Positions 35,015 through 46,490 of a stretch of 64,000 nt of DNA are shown piece after piece. Source of the stretch: Gerris lacustris (taxonomy: Eukaryota; Arthropoda; Insecta; Hemiptera; Gerridae). The position numbers were made by a program, and so were the translations under genes. The number at the start of each line of letters is the position of its first letter. Positions within the stretch are counted from its first letter, which is position 1. The stretch is taken from the NCBI GenBank assembly GCA_951217055.1, contig OX578285.1, forward strand, positions 49,912,024 through 49,976,023. The letters run 5' to 3'. The notes under the pieces were generated by a model. That model saw nothing but the letters and a program-made list of their open reading frames with translations. It was not told the DNA's origin and did not search any database.

Positions 35015-36329
35015 TATATATCGATGTAAAACTTAATCTAAAGTGAAATTCAATTATTTTAAAATGAAGGTGATAAAATAATACTTATTTGACACGTGGC
35101 TGTGTACCACGTTCCAACAGAAGAGAAGGCCTTTTTTAGACGGGTTAATTTACCTGTTCTAAAAGTTTATTTGGGTATCGTTAGTTAAATTCTTTAATTT
35201 AGAATTCCTTATAGTCTGAGGAAACTTTATATACCTCATCAATTGAGATCAAGGGTCTTTAGTAAGTGCCAGTTACAGTTATGTACTTTTCTTTTGTCAA
35301 AAAGGGTTTACCTAAATGAATTAACCTAAATTCAGATAGCGCTGGCCTTTGCAACAGTATAAGTAATCGGCAAGACAGAATAGAGACGGCCCTGAAATGA
35401 AACTTGCACTAGTTTTAAATCAATTAAAAGCAACCAAAAATGTCAAGCTTCGAAAAATGATCGTCCTTACATCAATTTTAAGGTAATATTTTTAATAATT
35501 CTATATCATTTTAAAATAGAAGTGTGATTCAATTTGTGATCCAATGTACTTTGTCCCAAAGTACATTGGACTAAACATCCCATTTTCTTAATAGTTATTT
35601 AGTCAAAATCATTTATATCCTAAAACAATATACATATATAGGGGAGTAACAATCTAAAGAAGTACCAATTTAATTTGTATCTCGGGTTCTATAATTGGAT
35701 ACATAATATGTAAATAAAAATGTGTAATGACACAAAAGGAGATATATTTCTTTTTAAATTTTCTATACAAAAAGGTAAAATGATTTGATTATAATATATT
35801 AAGGTACATGTAAAATTACGCCGTCATAAAATGAAAGCATCAAATTTCCTATTTCTACCGCGATTAGTTGCAATTACTTATGAATTATGAATAAAACCCA
35901 AACAAAATAATTACCGATTTTTTTTCCAAAAATTTTCTATTACCGGAACGCGATTTTTGGCCGGAAAATTATGGTAAATATAACCTCTAAAAACGCGTTT
36001 TTATGCATTCTGGAGGTAAAATTTTCTATAGGGCGCCAAGGCATGATTAGTGATGAAGTAACAAAAACTAGACTTAGTTATGTAGGGGGAAAACCCGCCA
36101 TATTTTAGTATGACTTTCTGATATAGTTGAATTTCGTAAAACTGCAGGAAAAAGTTTCATTACAAAAGTACAATTTGCGTAAATTAATTTAAGTAAGTTA
36201 TTTTATCATTCTATTAGCTGTTTGTTTGTTGAATTTAGATCGCCTCATAACATTGTTAATTGTAATAATGTCATTAACAAAGTTAGTTGAGGCTTTATGA
36301 ATGAGCTGTACAACGAAATGTACTAAGAC
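35015..36329. other. Unassigned; contains one copy of the 23-mer element end
   Basis: GGGGAGTAACAATCTAAAGA is at 35641-35660, with the rest of the 23-mer following. Otherwise no gene or repeat. Confidence 0.4.
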
Positions 36330-36905
36330 TTGTTTTAATAAGTTTATCTAGGATTGATACGAAATATAAACATTATATCTCTGTTTAAATGCGTAGAAAG
36401 TGATTATTTACGTACTTGTATTCATTGCGCATGCGCGTCTCATGGTTCTGAAGAATTCCTCTTCTTTACCACGCTAGCGCGGTAAAGAAGAGGAATTCTT
36501 CAGCTTTACGCACAATTAGCGAGTTTGTTTACATTTAACCAAACTAATTTGCTATTCTTTTATTAAAGTAACTGTTTATATCGAGTTTCTAGTGAAAAAC
36601 AATGAATAAATCAAGTGGCTTTGACGAAAATGTAGAGAATAATACTCCTCAAAAAATACAACTCAAGATTAATGCCATCTTTATCAAGAGAAGAGATACG
36701 AACTTACATACAGCAAGTTTATTTTTTCTGTATTTATTATTTAAATCTAACAATCGTAGATAAAGTACGGTACGCAACTCGTGGGAAAACGGCATTTTGC
36801 ATTGCTCGTGTGGTTTTACTACCCTCGCTGTCGCTCGGGTGCTAACTCCACACTCGCATGCAAAATGCTACTTTCCACACTCGACGCATAATGTACTATT
36901 TTATA
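36330..36905 (+). mobile_element. Crypton-like non-autonomous repeat, copy B
   Basis: Near-identical to 45885-46485. In order: TTTATCTAGGATTGATACGA, GCGCATGCGC (36427-36436), a strong hairpin (36448-36503), a short coding remnant from ATG at 36602 (MNKSSGFDENVENNTP, then frameshifted by a 19-bp deletion relative to copy C), and an end with GTAGATAAAGTACGGTACGC and CCCTCGCTGTCGCTCGG. The coding remnant appears to be the N-terminus of a parental protein. Confidence 0.75.
36448..36503. repeat. Near-perfect hairpin in the Crypton-like repeat
   Basis: 23-bp arms (36448-36470 and 36481-36503) are exact inverted copies around ACGCTAGCGC. Confidence 0.9.
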
Positions 36906-38535
36906 ATACTGAACATGAATTAAGCAAAAAGCTAATCCCTTTACAATTGTACGAGTAGGTACGACACACTAGTTTAGGTACAGTAGTACCACTAAAAATC
37001 CCAAAACGAGAAATTAATAAATCTATACTTCAATTTATTTTGAGTGCTGCTTAATCAGTAAATATTAAAACAACAAAATTACATTGAATTATCAAGTAAA
37101 AGGTAAAAATTATACTAGAAGTTTCTTAGTCTTTGGAACAGCCACAGATTTTTTTACTAATTTTTCATCCACCGAAGCAGTAGCGGAACGGCGCGGCGTT
37201 GCGGCATCAGTACACAATACATGCCGTGTTTGCGTCTAAACCTAGTGCAAATATTCGTCAAGGTTTTTTCAACATAATATTTAATAATAATAAACTAGTC
37301 GTAGCTATTACATTACCAATATTAAACAAGTTAATGTTGGCAACTGTAAGCATATTATAATAAACATGAGAACAAACTCACTTCAACTCTCCCAATCTAT
37401 GTAACATATACAGAAGTTTCAGCGGGCTTCGTCAAATAGCAGCCTTATGTAACAAATAAAACAACTTTATAAAGCCAGTGCTGTTGGCAGTTTTGCATTT
37501 TATAATTTCCTCAATCTGCCATCTGGTATTAGGGTGCGATACAAAATGACAATATTATCTACTGAACCGGGAATAATATTATAATGCGATTACCAAACAA
37601 CCTTTTCCTCCATGTCAAATAATAAAATTCAACTATGGAAATCAGGCGTTATGATCTGAAGATGACGATAAAAGTGACAAAATGTCGCTTCGCTAAGTGT
37701 CTAGTCGACAAGTTGCACCTACAAAAGAGTTGCCAGTCACCCCATCATCGCGTCTCTAGCGAGATTTTAAACTTGAACTAGCAGCTGCCATGCCACCCGA
37801 ACCACTAGGGGATCTTCAACCCGAACAAAGGTAGCAGGTGGCCCGATAGTAAACAGAAAAAAAAACGGGACGGGAGTAAATCCTCCCGGCTCTACCATCC
37901 ACAGGGCAAATAGCAGGTACTGTCTAGGACCGTCGAGACTCGTAAATACGGACCCTTGTCCACAGCATCCTTTTCATTCCTTTCTCCACACTCGAGATAT
38001 TCGTAGAAAACAGAATGAACGTTCTGAACAGATTAGACACGGATAAAGTACTTACGATATAAACGAAAATTATGAAGGAAAAGTTTAAATTAGCAAAAGC
38101 AATTAAAGCAAAGTAAAAAAAAAAAAAAATATTAGATAAAAAAAGGTGTTGTTTTAAACTCTTTTTTTGCACGCCTTCTTTCATCCTGGTTAGTTCTTAA
38201 AAATGACCTGAAAACCTCAGTCTGTGCTAACATTATACAGGGTGACCCGCCATAAAATCTCATAACCAAACTCACGCATTCTAGCGGTCAAATGCAACAA
38301 AAAAAATCCAGTAAGCATACACCCATTTCTCAATTCTCAAGTTCTCCAGATATCGATTTATTTCTTTTTTAAAATTGTTTGACGAAAATTTTCAAAAAAT
38401 TCCTAATATCTCAAAAACTAAATGAGATAGAGAAATCGGGCTAAGGACAAATTTTAAAAAGCATAATAAACCTATCAGAATCACTCATTTATTTCTAAAT
38501 TATCAGCTGCTAAGCATCTTTAATTCCTGTTACAT
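36906..38535. other. Unassigned sequence
   Basis: No supported gene. TACAGGGTGACCCGCC at about 38235 resembles a DNA-element terminus but no partner was found. Confidence 0.35.
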
Positions 38536-38539
38536 TTAA

Positions 38540-38805
38540 AATTGCTTCAGAGAAGAATTTTAGGACGGGAAAGGATTCTAATATCATGTGTTCGATGAGA
38601 CAAACATTTTTTTTACAAATAATTATATTTTTAGTAAAAGCAACAGCGACACTAAGAAGTGATATAGTTGGCTTAGACTATTAGAGTTGCCCTGAACGTT
38701 TCAAAAAGAGAAAACAATGTTTTTACAATTATCTTAAGTTCTAAGTTATTGATTTTAATCAAACTATAAACACTTGGACTAAAGCACAATTGAATGAGGC
38801 ATGTA
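38540..38805 (+). mobile_element. Dispersed LINE-3'-like repeat ('family 4'), copy 1
   Basis: Shares the ATGAGACAAACATTTTTTTT, TAGTAAAAGCAACAGCGAC and ATCTTAAGTTCTAAGTTATT blocks, and CATGTAAAATTTCAACT, with 45640-45890, 52990-53285 and (inverted) 55080-55210. It is more diverged than those. Confidence 0.65.
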
Positions 38806-39003
38806 AAATTTCAACTTGATACAAGCTGTTTTTGTGTAGTGAAGAGAGATCTTGGGGGTGTGGGTTAGGTTAAGGAGATGTAGTTATAGGGTAATGTTGT
38901 AGGAAGGCTAACTCCATTACCCTCTCTCTATTCATTCACTACCACTCATCATTTTATCAACCATGACACATCATGATTTACTATTATCTTAATATTCTGT
39001 AAG
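38806..39003. other. Unassigned sequence
   Basis: No feature recognised. Confidence 0.3.
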
Positions 39004-39005
39004 TA

Positions 39006-39186
39006 TTGCATTACGCTCGCTTTAATGATAGAGCCACACGATGTCTACAGTTTGCGCGTTATGAGTTGCATTACTCTCGCTTTAATGATAGAGCCACACG
39101 ATGTCTACAGTTTGCGCGTTATGAGTTGCATTACTCTCGCTTTAATAATAGAGTCACACGATGTCTACAGTTTGCGCCTTATGAGT
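39006..39186 (+). repeat. 60-bp tandem repeat, 3 units
   Basis: Units contain TTGCATTACTCTCGCTTTAA, then TGATAGAGCCACACGATGTC and TACAGTTTGCGCGTTATGAG. Because 60 is divisible by three, short open frames run through it; they are not genes. Confidence 0.95.
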
Positions 39187-40183
39187 TGTAACTTTTTACA
39201 GAAAATTCGAAAAATTAGGTTGGGGAGCCAATGAGAGGTGAGGATTTTGAATTCTAGAAGGTCGGGCCAACTAGGCAAACAAAAATATCACCGGCCCCAC
39301 CCTTCCCACAGACCTAGTGGCTTTATTTTTTTCCTCATTTAGGTTGGCCAATATGAGTGTCAAAAGTCACAACACGCAACGCGCATACTATAGTATTTAA
39401 TAAAGTCAATGGTTTCCACCAATTTTGTTGGCTTGATAATATTAAGCCATTGGCTCTACAAGACTTTTGATATTGACTTTTGGTTTAGCTGTTTAGACCA
39501 TTATATACTGCCATTTATCGATAACGAACCAATTATTTTGCACTTTAAAATTTTATTCACTCATTTTGATATAAACTTTGGGATATCTCTATATAAACTC
39601 TGTTATTCAAAGTATGGGACGAACATTGGAAGAGCGGAGCAAAACCAACAAAGAGAACATAATCATAATATCCAAGTACAAGTACATGTATAAAGATATC
39701 TTAACATTAGTGGCTTCAACATACGTATGTCTGTCTTCATAAAAATCTACAACTTTATAACGTTATATTTTTATTTATAAAGAGAGTAAGATTCGATTAT
39801 TTTATTTATTTTTTTTTTTTTACGTGTTTGCTGCTTAGGTTTCAGATAAAATGAAAACTTATTAATCATTTTAACTTTTTCGACGAAACATTTGTTTCGA
39901 TCAATGTATTCTACTTTGAGAAAACAGTTTCGTAAAAATGGCAACATTTTGTTAATACTTGCACTTACCATATGCTGATCTGGAGTCGTGGCTTAGTGGT
40001 CATTTTAAATTGTAAAAGTGATATTTATAAGTAATTATTTTTTAGTAAAATCAGTCAAATGTGGCATTAAGAATTACGGTTTTTTAGGGTGAAGTTTTTA
40101 AGTGAATTACGTGTTTTTTAGTTATTTAAGTATTAGAAGCTAAGTTATGAATATTTTAATACGTATAATAATTAGCTAGCTAT
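39187..40183. other. Unassigned sequence
   Basis: No supported gene; the 94-codon frame at 39409-39693 has no recognisable domain. Confidence 0.35.
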
Positions 40184-40185
40184 TT

Positions 40186-40712
40186 TTACTTTCTCATATA
40201 AAGAGAAACTATTGGTATGATACTAAAATTCCATTTTGAGATTGTGATGGATTTAAACGTTTTGAAGTCCCCTGAGTCCAAAAAAGTGGTTTATAAAAAA
40301 TGTCTGTCTGTCGTCTGTTATCTTTCGTTTGTGCAAACGCGTGGAGCCTCAAAATTTGGGGGCGCTGCCCCCCCCCCCTCGAGAAAAAATATTTCTCGAA
40401 AACGGTTCCTACTATTTTGATTAAAAAATTCTAAAATGTAATCCTTTTAAATACGAATCTAATAATATAAGCCGTTTCTCCGGAAAAAAGCTAGTTCCTG
40501 TGAAAATGGCTTTAAACAAAGACGGAAAGAGGTCAGGTTCGGTTCCCCGTCGAGGAAAAGTTATTTTTATGATACATTTTGATAAAATGTTCAATAATAA
40601 TTAAATGTACCTACGAAAACACGAAAACTAATAAATGGAAAACACTGGGCTAAGTATTTATGAACTCGTATATGAGAAAGTTTGTCTGAGTTGTCTCGGA
40701 CCGATTGTCTAT
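40186..40712 (+). mobile_element. SINE-like dispersed repeat, copy 2
   Basis: Starts TTTACTTTCTCATATAAAGA and ends TATGAGAAAGTTTGTCTGAG, so the ends hold an inverted ACTTTCTCATA. CAGGTTCGGTTCCCC (about 40534) is a B-box and T-arm-like element. It carries a short C run at 40368-40378. Confidence 0.75.
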
Positions 40713-41560
40713 AAAACCCTCCCCTGTAAAACACTCTGTTGCGTAGCACGTGTTTGAAGACGAATAAAGTAGATAAAGTATTAGATATGAATAGTGTATA
40801 TATATTATATATATTAGTTAAAGTGGTCTTGAACATATCATGAAAAGTTAAGAGTAAATTTCTTTGTGTCGCAATAAACAATAACAAGCCTATATCCAAT
40901 TTAATCATGTAAATTTCATAATAATTTAATGATATTAATTCAAAATGTATGCATATATATATATGATTGACCTATATGATGAGATATTAATTTTATTAAT
41001 TATAAATAATACTCTCGGCTCGCTACGTTTTGTAAATAAAAAGCAGCGCAAAAGGTGCCTTGTATTTTAAATACCGATCGCACTGACTTTTAACATAAAA
41101 ATATATCAATTATATATTGTTAAAACAGAAAGTATGAACATAGAGTTACTTACATTTCTATTCATCACAACCGTTGGAATTTCAAAAAATAATAATCGAG
41201 CTGGTTTTTATTTAATTTTTTAAATTTTTATTAGATTACTGCAACTGCAATACATTATTATAAGCAATTCAGATGTGAGAATTAGTGACTTAAAAAATGA
41301 CATGATGTAAGGAACTATCCAGTTATTTTATCAATTTAGACAGATTTATGAGTGTGATATAATAAAATAATAGAAAATAATAGTAGGTCCTCATAAATAT
41401 CTGCAAACTTATGATGGTACGAGATTTCTTTACATGGGGAATACAACTAATTGATGCTGCATTTGATCTCATGATCAATTAATCAACTGTACTATGAGAA
41501 TGTATAAAAGAAAGAAAATGTTTAACTATATACCCAAAAAATCACAGGGAAGTACTTGCG
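40713..41560. other. Unassigned AT-rich sequence
   Basis: No feature recognised. Confidence 0.35.
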
Positions 41561-41564
41561 TCCA

Positions 41565-42420
41565 AGTACTTTTTAGGGTTTTGTAGATGATTAAGCATGC
41601 CCGATATGTAATTATTATTTTTTGCTTCGATCTCAAGGGTCCCGGGTTCGATCCCCAGGGGGGTCACAATGTTTTTCATCGGTAATAACGACTAGATAAA
41701 TTAATTTTTTCAGAACATTTCCATCGCTCCACCATAAGGTATAACCATAAATTATTTCGAAATTTTAGGAACACCCGTTATTCAGTGGTTGGGTAGGGGG
41801 ATATTTTTGGGGGTATATTTTGACTTATAAAACCAATAAAGAATGAAAAATTTAAAAAAGCAAATATATATTTGAATCCTACTTTTCAGCAGCTTTAATT
41901 TGATACCCAACTTAAAATTTTTAAAAAATAAATTTTTTGGCGCACTTCAAATTTTTGCGCCCAAAATTGGCAATTTTTTAAAATTTGGGATGAACTCCCG
42001 GAATTTTCATCGCCCCACAATATGGCATTAGCATGAATTATTTCGAAATTTTAGGACCAGCCGTTATATAGTGGTTGGGGAAGGGGGAATTTTTTTTTTG
42101 GGTTATATTTTGATTTTTTTACCCAAAAAGGAATACAAAATTTAAAAAAGCTTATATATATTTGCGTCCTACTCTTCAGCAGCTTTCATTTTATACCCCA
42201 CTCAAAAATTTAAAAAAATATAAATTTTTGAGTTTACAACATTTTTGCGAATTGCGCATGCGCATATTTAATTTTGAACTTCTGTATATTTTTCCTGTGG
42301 TTGGGTCAAAAAGTTACACCAGTGTTTCAAATTTCAGCTCTTTAGCTTAAACGGTTCGGGCCCTATGAACCAAAGAGCGACGGACAGACGCTCCTCCGTC
42401 TGTCCGTCGCTCTTTTACAT
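41565..42420. mobile_element. Composite repeat: SINE-like head, two tandem units and a terminal hairpin
   Basis: TTTTAGGGTTTTGTAGATGA begins the block. GGTCCCGGGTTCGATCCCC (about 41637) is a tRNA-like T-arm. Two tandem units of about 300 bp follow, marked by AATTATTTCGAAATTTTAGG at about 41750 and 42036. It ends with the hairpin GAGCGACGGACAGACG/CGTCTGTCCGTCGCTC (42376-42414). A shorter relative, inverted in part, is at 48265-48570. Confidence 0.65.
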
Positions 42421-42865
42421 TTTCCTACAGTTGACCGATAAAGTGGTTGTTATCGCACTCAAAATAGTACGCAAAACAGCAGATTCCTGCACTTACTACT
42501 TTACCGCACTCCAGTGTTCCAACTTACGAACATAAAGAACTTAAATAATCCAAATTATAATAATAATAACAATGACAACTAATGATTATTTTTTAACTAA
42601 CTACATGATTTAAACACTATATATCATATATATAAAAATGATAAATATAAAAAAGTAAAGATAGACAATCTTAAAAAAAGAATCAAATGTGATGAGTAAG
42701 TGTTATGATGAAAAATAATCAGATTTGCTGAATCAGGCAAAAAAAGGCAACACTGGCTATAAACAGAACAGCTGGTTTAGTTGATATTGTAAAACCTTTT
42801 ACATGTTCATGCACACTCTATTATTTTATATTTTATTTACAGGTTAAAAACTAACTGTAGGAAAA
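42421..42865. other. Unassigned AT-rich sequence
   Basis: No feature recognised. Confidence 0.3.
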
Positions 42866-42867
42866 AT

Positions 42868-42992
42868 GTTATGTGCAACTCGAGCTTAAAGTGTCTTTGC
42901 TGCACTTGATAAACCTTTCCGCCCTCGCCTGCGGCTCGTGCGTAAATATTTCTCTCGAGTGCAGCAAAGTGCCACTTTGCGCACTAGTTGCA
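42868..42992. mobile_element. Short foldback element
   Basis: Inverted ends GTTATGTGCAACTCGAG and GTGCGCACTAGTTGCACAAATAAC-like partners, with CTTTGCTGCACTTGA / CGAGTGCAGCAAAG inside. The centre has CCCTCGCCTGCGGCTCG. About 125 bp. Confidence 0.6.
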
Positions 42993-43784
42993 CAAATAAC
43001 TATTTATTTATTTTAAGCTTTAGACAAAACAAAAACAAGTAAAATGGGGGAAGGAATGAAATAATACATTGAAATAGAAAAACAGTTCAGATTTTGTATC
43101 CTGTACAACTTTAAAATCGAAAAAATGGCAACCAAGAGGCATGGGATATGTATGTAAAAATTATATAAGCGGGCAAAATTGAGGCGAGCGTGAAATTAGA
43201 TAATTTAAAGTTGGAGTAGCAAGACGGACGATATCGTGCCCATAACTCGCATTAATATCGGCTTCAACATCTAGTTAACTATAACGAATTAAAAACTTTT
43301 ATATAGTTTGTTACATTTTATAGCTTTTATAAAAAGGGCTAAGCGTTGACTCGTACAGGAAAATGAAATGCTAACTAAAAGAGAAAATTTGTACAAGCAG
43401 TTAAATAAAAGTCTTGCAGATAGACTGGAGGAAAATAAATTACAAATAGAAACTTCAATGCATGGGTATTGACTTCACATATTTATATATTATATCGGCA
43501 ATTGATTTTGTTTAATTTGTTGTCAATTTATAGTTGTACATAATTTATAAATTTATAATGTCCATAATAATAGATATTTATTAAAACACTGGTTATTTAA
43601 ATGGGAAAATACATATAATTATAAAACACATGCTATACAAGGTAACCTTGTAGGTTATCATTTTTGGACAGTTTACAGAAATTAAATACTTTCCCAATCC
43701 TACGGGACTAATAACATGTTCTACAAAATTTATCGAACTTTTTAGCTACAAGAAAATTGTAGCTGAACTTCATCCGAATCTGAA
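42993..43784. other. Unassigned AT-rich sequence
   Basis: No feature recognised. Confidence 0.35.
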
Positions 43785-44291
43785 GTCACAATTTCTCCTA
43801 TACGTACAGTTTTCCCGGAAAATGCGCCTAAAGTTCGGATAAATTGTTTTTTCAGGGGTTTTCAACCCAATATTTTTCCCAAAAATATTTTGTAAAAATA
43901 ATATATATTGGCCTTTTGAATATCTTTGAACCTTGGAGAACACGAATCTAAAGGCAAAAAAAATCTGCTGACCTTACTTTTTTAAGAAAATTGAAAAATA
44001 ATTGAATTTTCCTCATATTGAGTCTTTGTATTTCTATTACTTTTTGAGTTATATAACAAATGTTTTGTGAATTTATTTCTGACATTATTTTAGAGAATTA
44101 CAATATATGTGACCGAGGGGTTTTCTTAAAAAAGTAAGGTCAGCAGATTTTTTTTCTCTTGAGATTCGTGTTCCCCATGGTTTGAAGATATTCAAACGAA
44201 AATTGGGTCGAAAACCCCCAAAAAACAATTTTTTCCGAACTTTAGGTGCATTTTCCGGGAAAACTGTACGTATAGGAGATATTTTGACTTA
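43785..44291. mobile_element. Foldback element, arms of about 170-205 bp
   Basis: 43785-43990 and 44120-44291 are inverted copies (TCCTATACGTACAGTTTTCC, CTGCTGACCTTACTTTTTTA) around a centre of about 130 bp, with indels and substitutions. Confidence 0.85.
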
Positions 44292-45084
44292 CGAACTTTT
44301 AAGAATACTTAAAGTACTTTAAGAATACTTGAGAGAAGTATTTTTGTTGTGAAGCTTTTTTTTGCAGAACAGTGTAATTACAAGCTTCAATAAAAGCATA
44401 TTATGATGCGTAATATGTACGACTGGTAAACGTATCTTTACCAAGATAGAGCTTATAACAAGTATTAAATCATAATTCAAAATGTAAAAGTATTAGTTGC
44501 TCTGTTACTTCTCAATGTTATTATCTGGTAAAAATGATTTGACTCTTGTTTTTATTGGAGCTATATAATATGATATGTGTTGTTTAGTGACGCTACGAGA
44601 CAGTAATGTCTACCCTTTGCCACAAACATGAAGTTAGCGTCCTCTGCCTCTATTAGGGCAGTAAAAGAACAAACTTAAGGTCTAATTAAAAGTGACGACT
44701 TTTAGCAGAGACCTTATGTGGTCGGCACCCTTTCCTAGTTACGGGCCCTGCGGTTTTCCACGCTACTCCTTTGTCTTTTGTAGTAACCTGAAGATTATTT
44801 TGAATGCGGAGGTAAGTTTTTCCCCCTTGCAGTTGCTAATTGGCAGCTTAGGTCAGTACGGAGTCTCGACCCTTTATGAAACCCGAGGTCTCTATATAAA
44901 TACACGGCGTTGCTTTGCACCGTCCCTTTCTTGTGATCGATAGTTTTTCTTCTTCAGATCTTTTCAACATGAAAAGCTCTTGCCACGCTTCCCGTCTAAG
45001 GTTATAAAGAAAGATTTATAATATAACATCTAGATCTCGGGCGAAATTAATGCTGCCACCATTAAGGAATTGAACTTCTAGATG
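44292..45084. other. Unassigned sequence
   Basis: 44690-45000 is less AT-rich and holds splice-like signals (GGAGGTAAGT at about 44809, CCCCTTGCAG at about 44823), but no conserved protein sequence was recognised. Confidence 0.35.
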
Positions 45085-45088
45085 TTAA

Positions 45089-45131
45089 GGCCCCCATACA
45101 CGATCAAACATTTTGCGCAAACATCATGTTT
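45089..45131. mobile_element. Solo terminus of the TTAA-type element
   Basis: TTAA (45085-45088), then GGCCCCCATACACGATCAAA and TTTTGCGCAAAC, match both ends of the 17365-19032 element. No partner end was found nearby. Confidence 0.7.
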
Positions 45132-45204
45132 AAGAATATTCTATATCTATAGATGGGATTACAAGGATTTGTAAACTATTATAGATAGCAGTATGTACAA
45201 TGGG

Positions 45205-45210
45205 ACTTAC
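45205..45210 (-). promoter_or_regulatory. Splice donor of the semaphorin-like exon
   Basis: GTAAGT on the minus strand directly after the phase-1 exon end. Confidence 0.65.
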
Positions 45211-45360
45211 CTAATTGGACGAACATCTTGGGTCGGTGGTTTTCCTGCCAGGCACAGAGAGCGATGGAGGCCAACGCCCCTAACACTAGTGCGACGAGAA
45301 TCCTGGCCATGGTTGACATTCTTTTCTTCTTCTAGGCATACCTCTCTCCGCACATCTCAC
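45211..45360 (-). CDS. Sema1a: First coding exon resembling semaphorin-1A (signal peptide)
   Basis: Read on the minus strand, the exon runs from an acceptor-like TTATTGCAG (exon start 45360) to a GTAAGT donor (exon end 45211). The start codon is at 45319-45317, giving 36 codons plus one base (phase 1). The peptide begins MSTMARILVALVLGALASIA, a typical secretory signal, and then CAWQENHRPKMFVQL with the first G of a probable glycine codon. Insect semaphorin-1A proteins start their mature sema domain with a very similar W-x-(D/E)-(N/D)-x-x-PKMYVQ(F/Y)G motif, which is why I propose that gene, a membrane axon-guidance ligand. The exon was chosen over neighbouring frames because signal peptide, motif and donor coincide. 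An upstream ATG in the leader stops after seven codons. The remaining exons were not found in this window. A different secreted protein is possible. Confidence 0.62.
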
Positions 45361-45459
45361 CTGCAATAACCGTTAAAACATATTTATATATTAAAATTAA
45401 GTTATTAGAAGCAAGTTGGTTATAGCACGTTACACCCTGTGCCGAGCCTGCAAGTGAAT

Positions 45460-45884
45460 CCGAAAAAAAACCACCGTCACAAATCCAACCGTCACCATAT
45501 TGACCGATGACGATAACTTGAGTAAAAGATGACCGAGTTAGTTGAAATTTGGAACACATGTTCATTATACCAATGCCCAAGACGAGTTTGTTCGACAACG
45601 TTATCCGCCCAAGCGTTCACGCGCAACGCTCGCGTAAACGTAAAATTCAAATGTAAAATTGGAACTTCATCTATTCAATGAGACAAACAACTTTTTAAAA
45701 TTTTTTTTTTTAGTAAAACTAGCACCGTCACCGCTATGATGTGATAAAGATCGCTATATTTACTAAAGTGGACCTAAATTTTTAAAATAGAGAAAATAAC
45801 GTTTTTACCGATATCTTACGTTCTAACGTAACGATTTTAATACAAGTTCTTACTCATCGTCTTAAGTACAATTATAACAGGCAA
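45460..45884 (+). mobile_element. Dispersed 'family 4' repeat, copy 2
   Basis: TTGACCGATGACGATAACTT, GGAACACATGTTCATTATAC, CAACGTTATCCGCCCAAGCG and ATATCTTACGTTCTAACGTA match 52900-53285 and (inverted) 55080-55400. It resembles a LINE 3' UTR. Confidence 0.75.
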
Positions 45885-46490
45885 GACTTGTTTTAATAAG
45901 TTTATCTACGATTGATACGAAATATAAACATTATATCTCTGTTTAGATGCGTAGAAAGTGATTATTTACGTACTTGTATTCATTGCGCATGCGCGTCTCA
46001 TGGTTCTGAAGAATTCCTCTTCTTTACCACGCTAGCGCAATAAAGAAGAGGAATTCTTCAGCTTTACGCACGATTAGCGAGTTTGTTTACATTTAACAAA
46101 ACTAATTTGCTATTCTTTTATTAAAGTAACTGTTTATATCGAGTTTTTAGTGAAAAACAATGAATGAATCAAGTGGCTTTGACGAAAATGTAGAGAATAA
46201 TACTCCTCCAGAAATAATTAATTTGGCAAAAAATACAACTCAAGATTAATGCTATCTTTATCAAGAGATGAGATACGAACTTACATACAGCAAGTTTATT
46301 TTTTTCTGTATTTATTTTTTAAATCTAACAATCGTAGATAAAGTACGGTACGCAACTCGTGGGAAAACGGCATTTTGCATTGCTCGCGTGGTTTTACTAC
46401 CCTCGCTGTCGCTCAGGTGCAAACTCCACACTCGCATGCAAAATGCTACTTTCCACACTCGACGCGTAATGTACTATTCCAACACTATAC
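45885..46490 (+). mobile_element. Crypton-like non-autonomous repeat, copy C
   Basis: The best-preserved copy. It carries GCGCATGCGC (45985-45994), the hairpin (46006-46061), then ATG at 46161 followed by 29 codons including DENVENNTPPEIINLA before a TAA. Beyond a small frameshift, another frame reads RYELTYSKF, which matches KYELTYRKF in copy D. It ends with GTACGGTACGCAACTCG and CACTCGACGCGTAATG. Confidence 0.78.

Noticed and set aside
39006..39234. Short open frames in the 60-bp repeat
   Set aside because: The repeat length is a multiple of three, which keeps frames open by chance.
41630..41670. A tRNA gene at GGTTCGATCCCC
   Set aside because: Only the T-arm-like part is present; no D-arm or acceptor stem.
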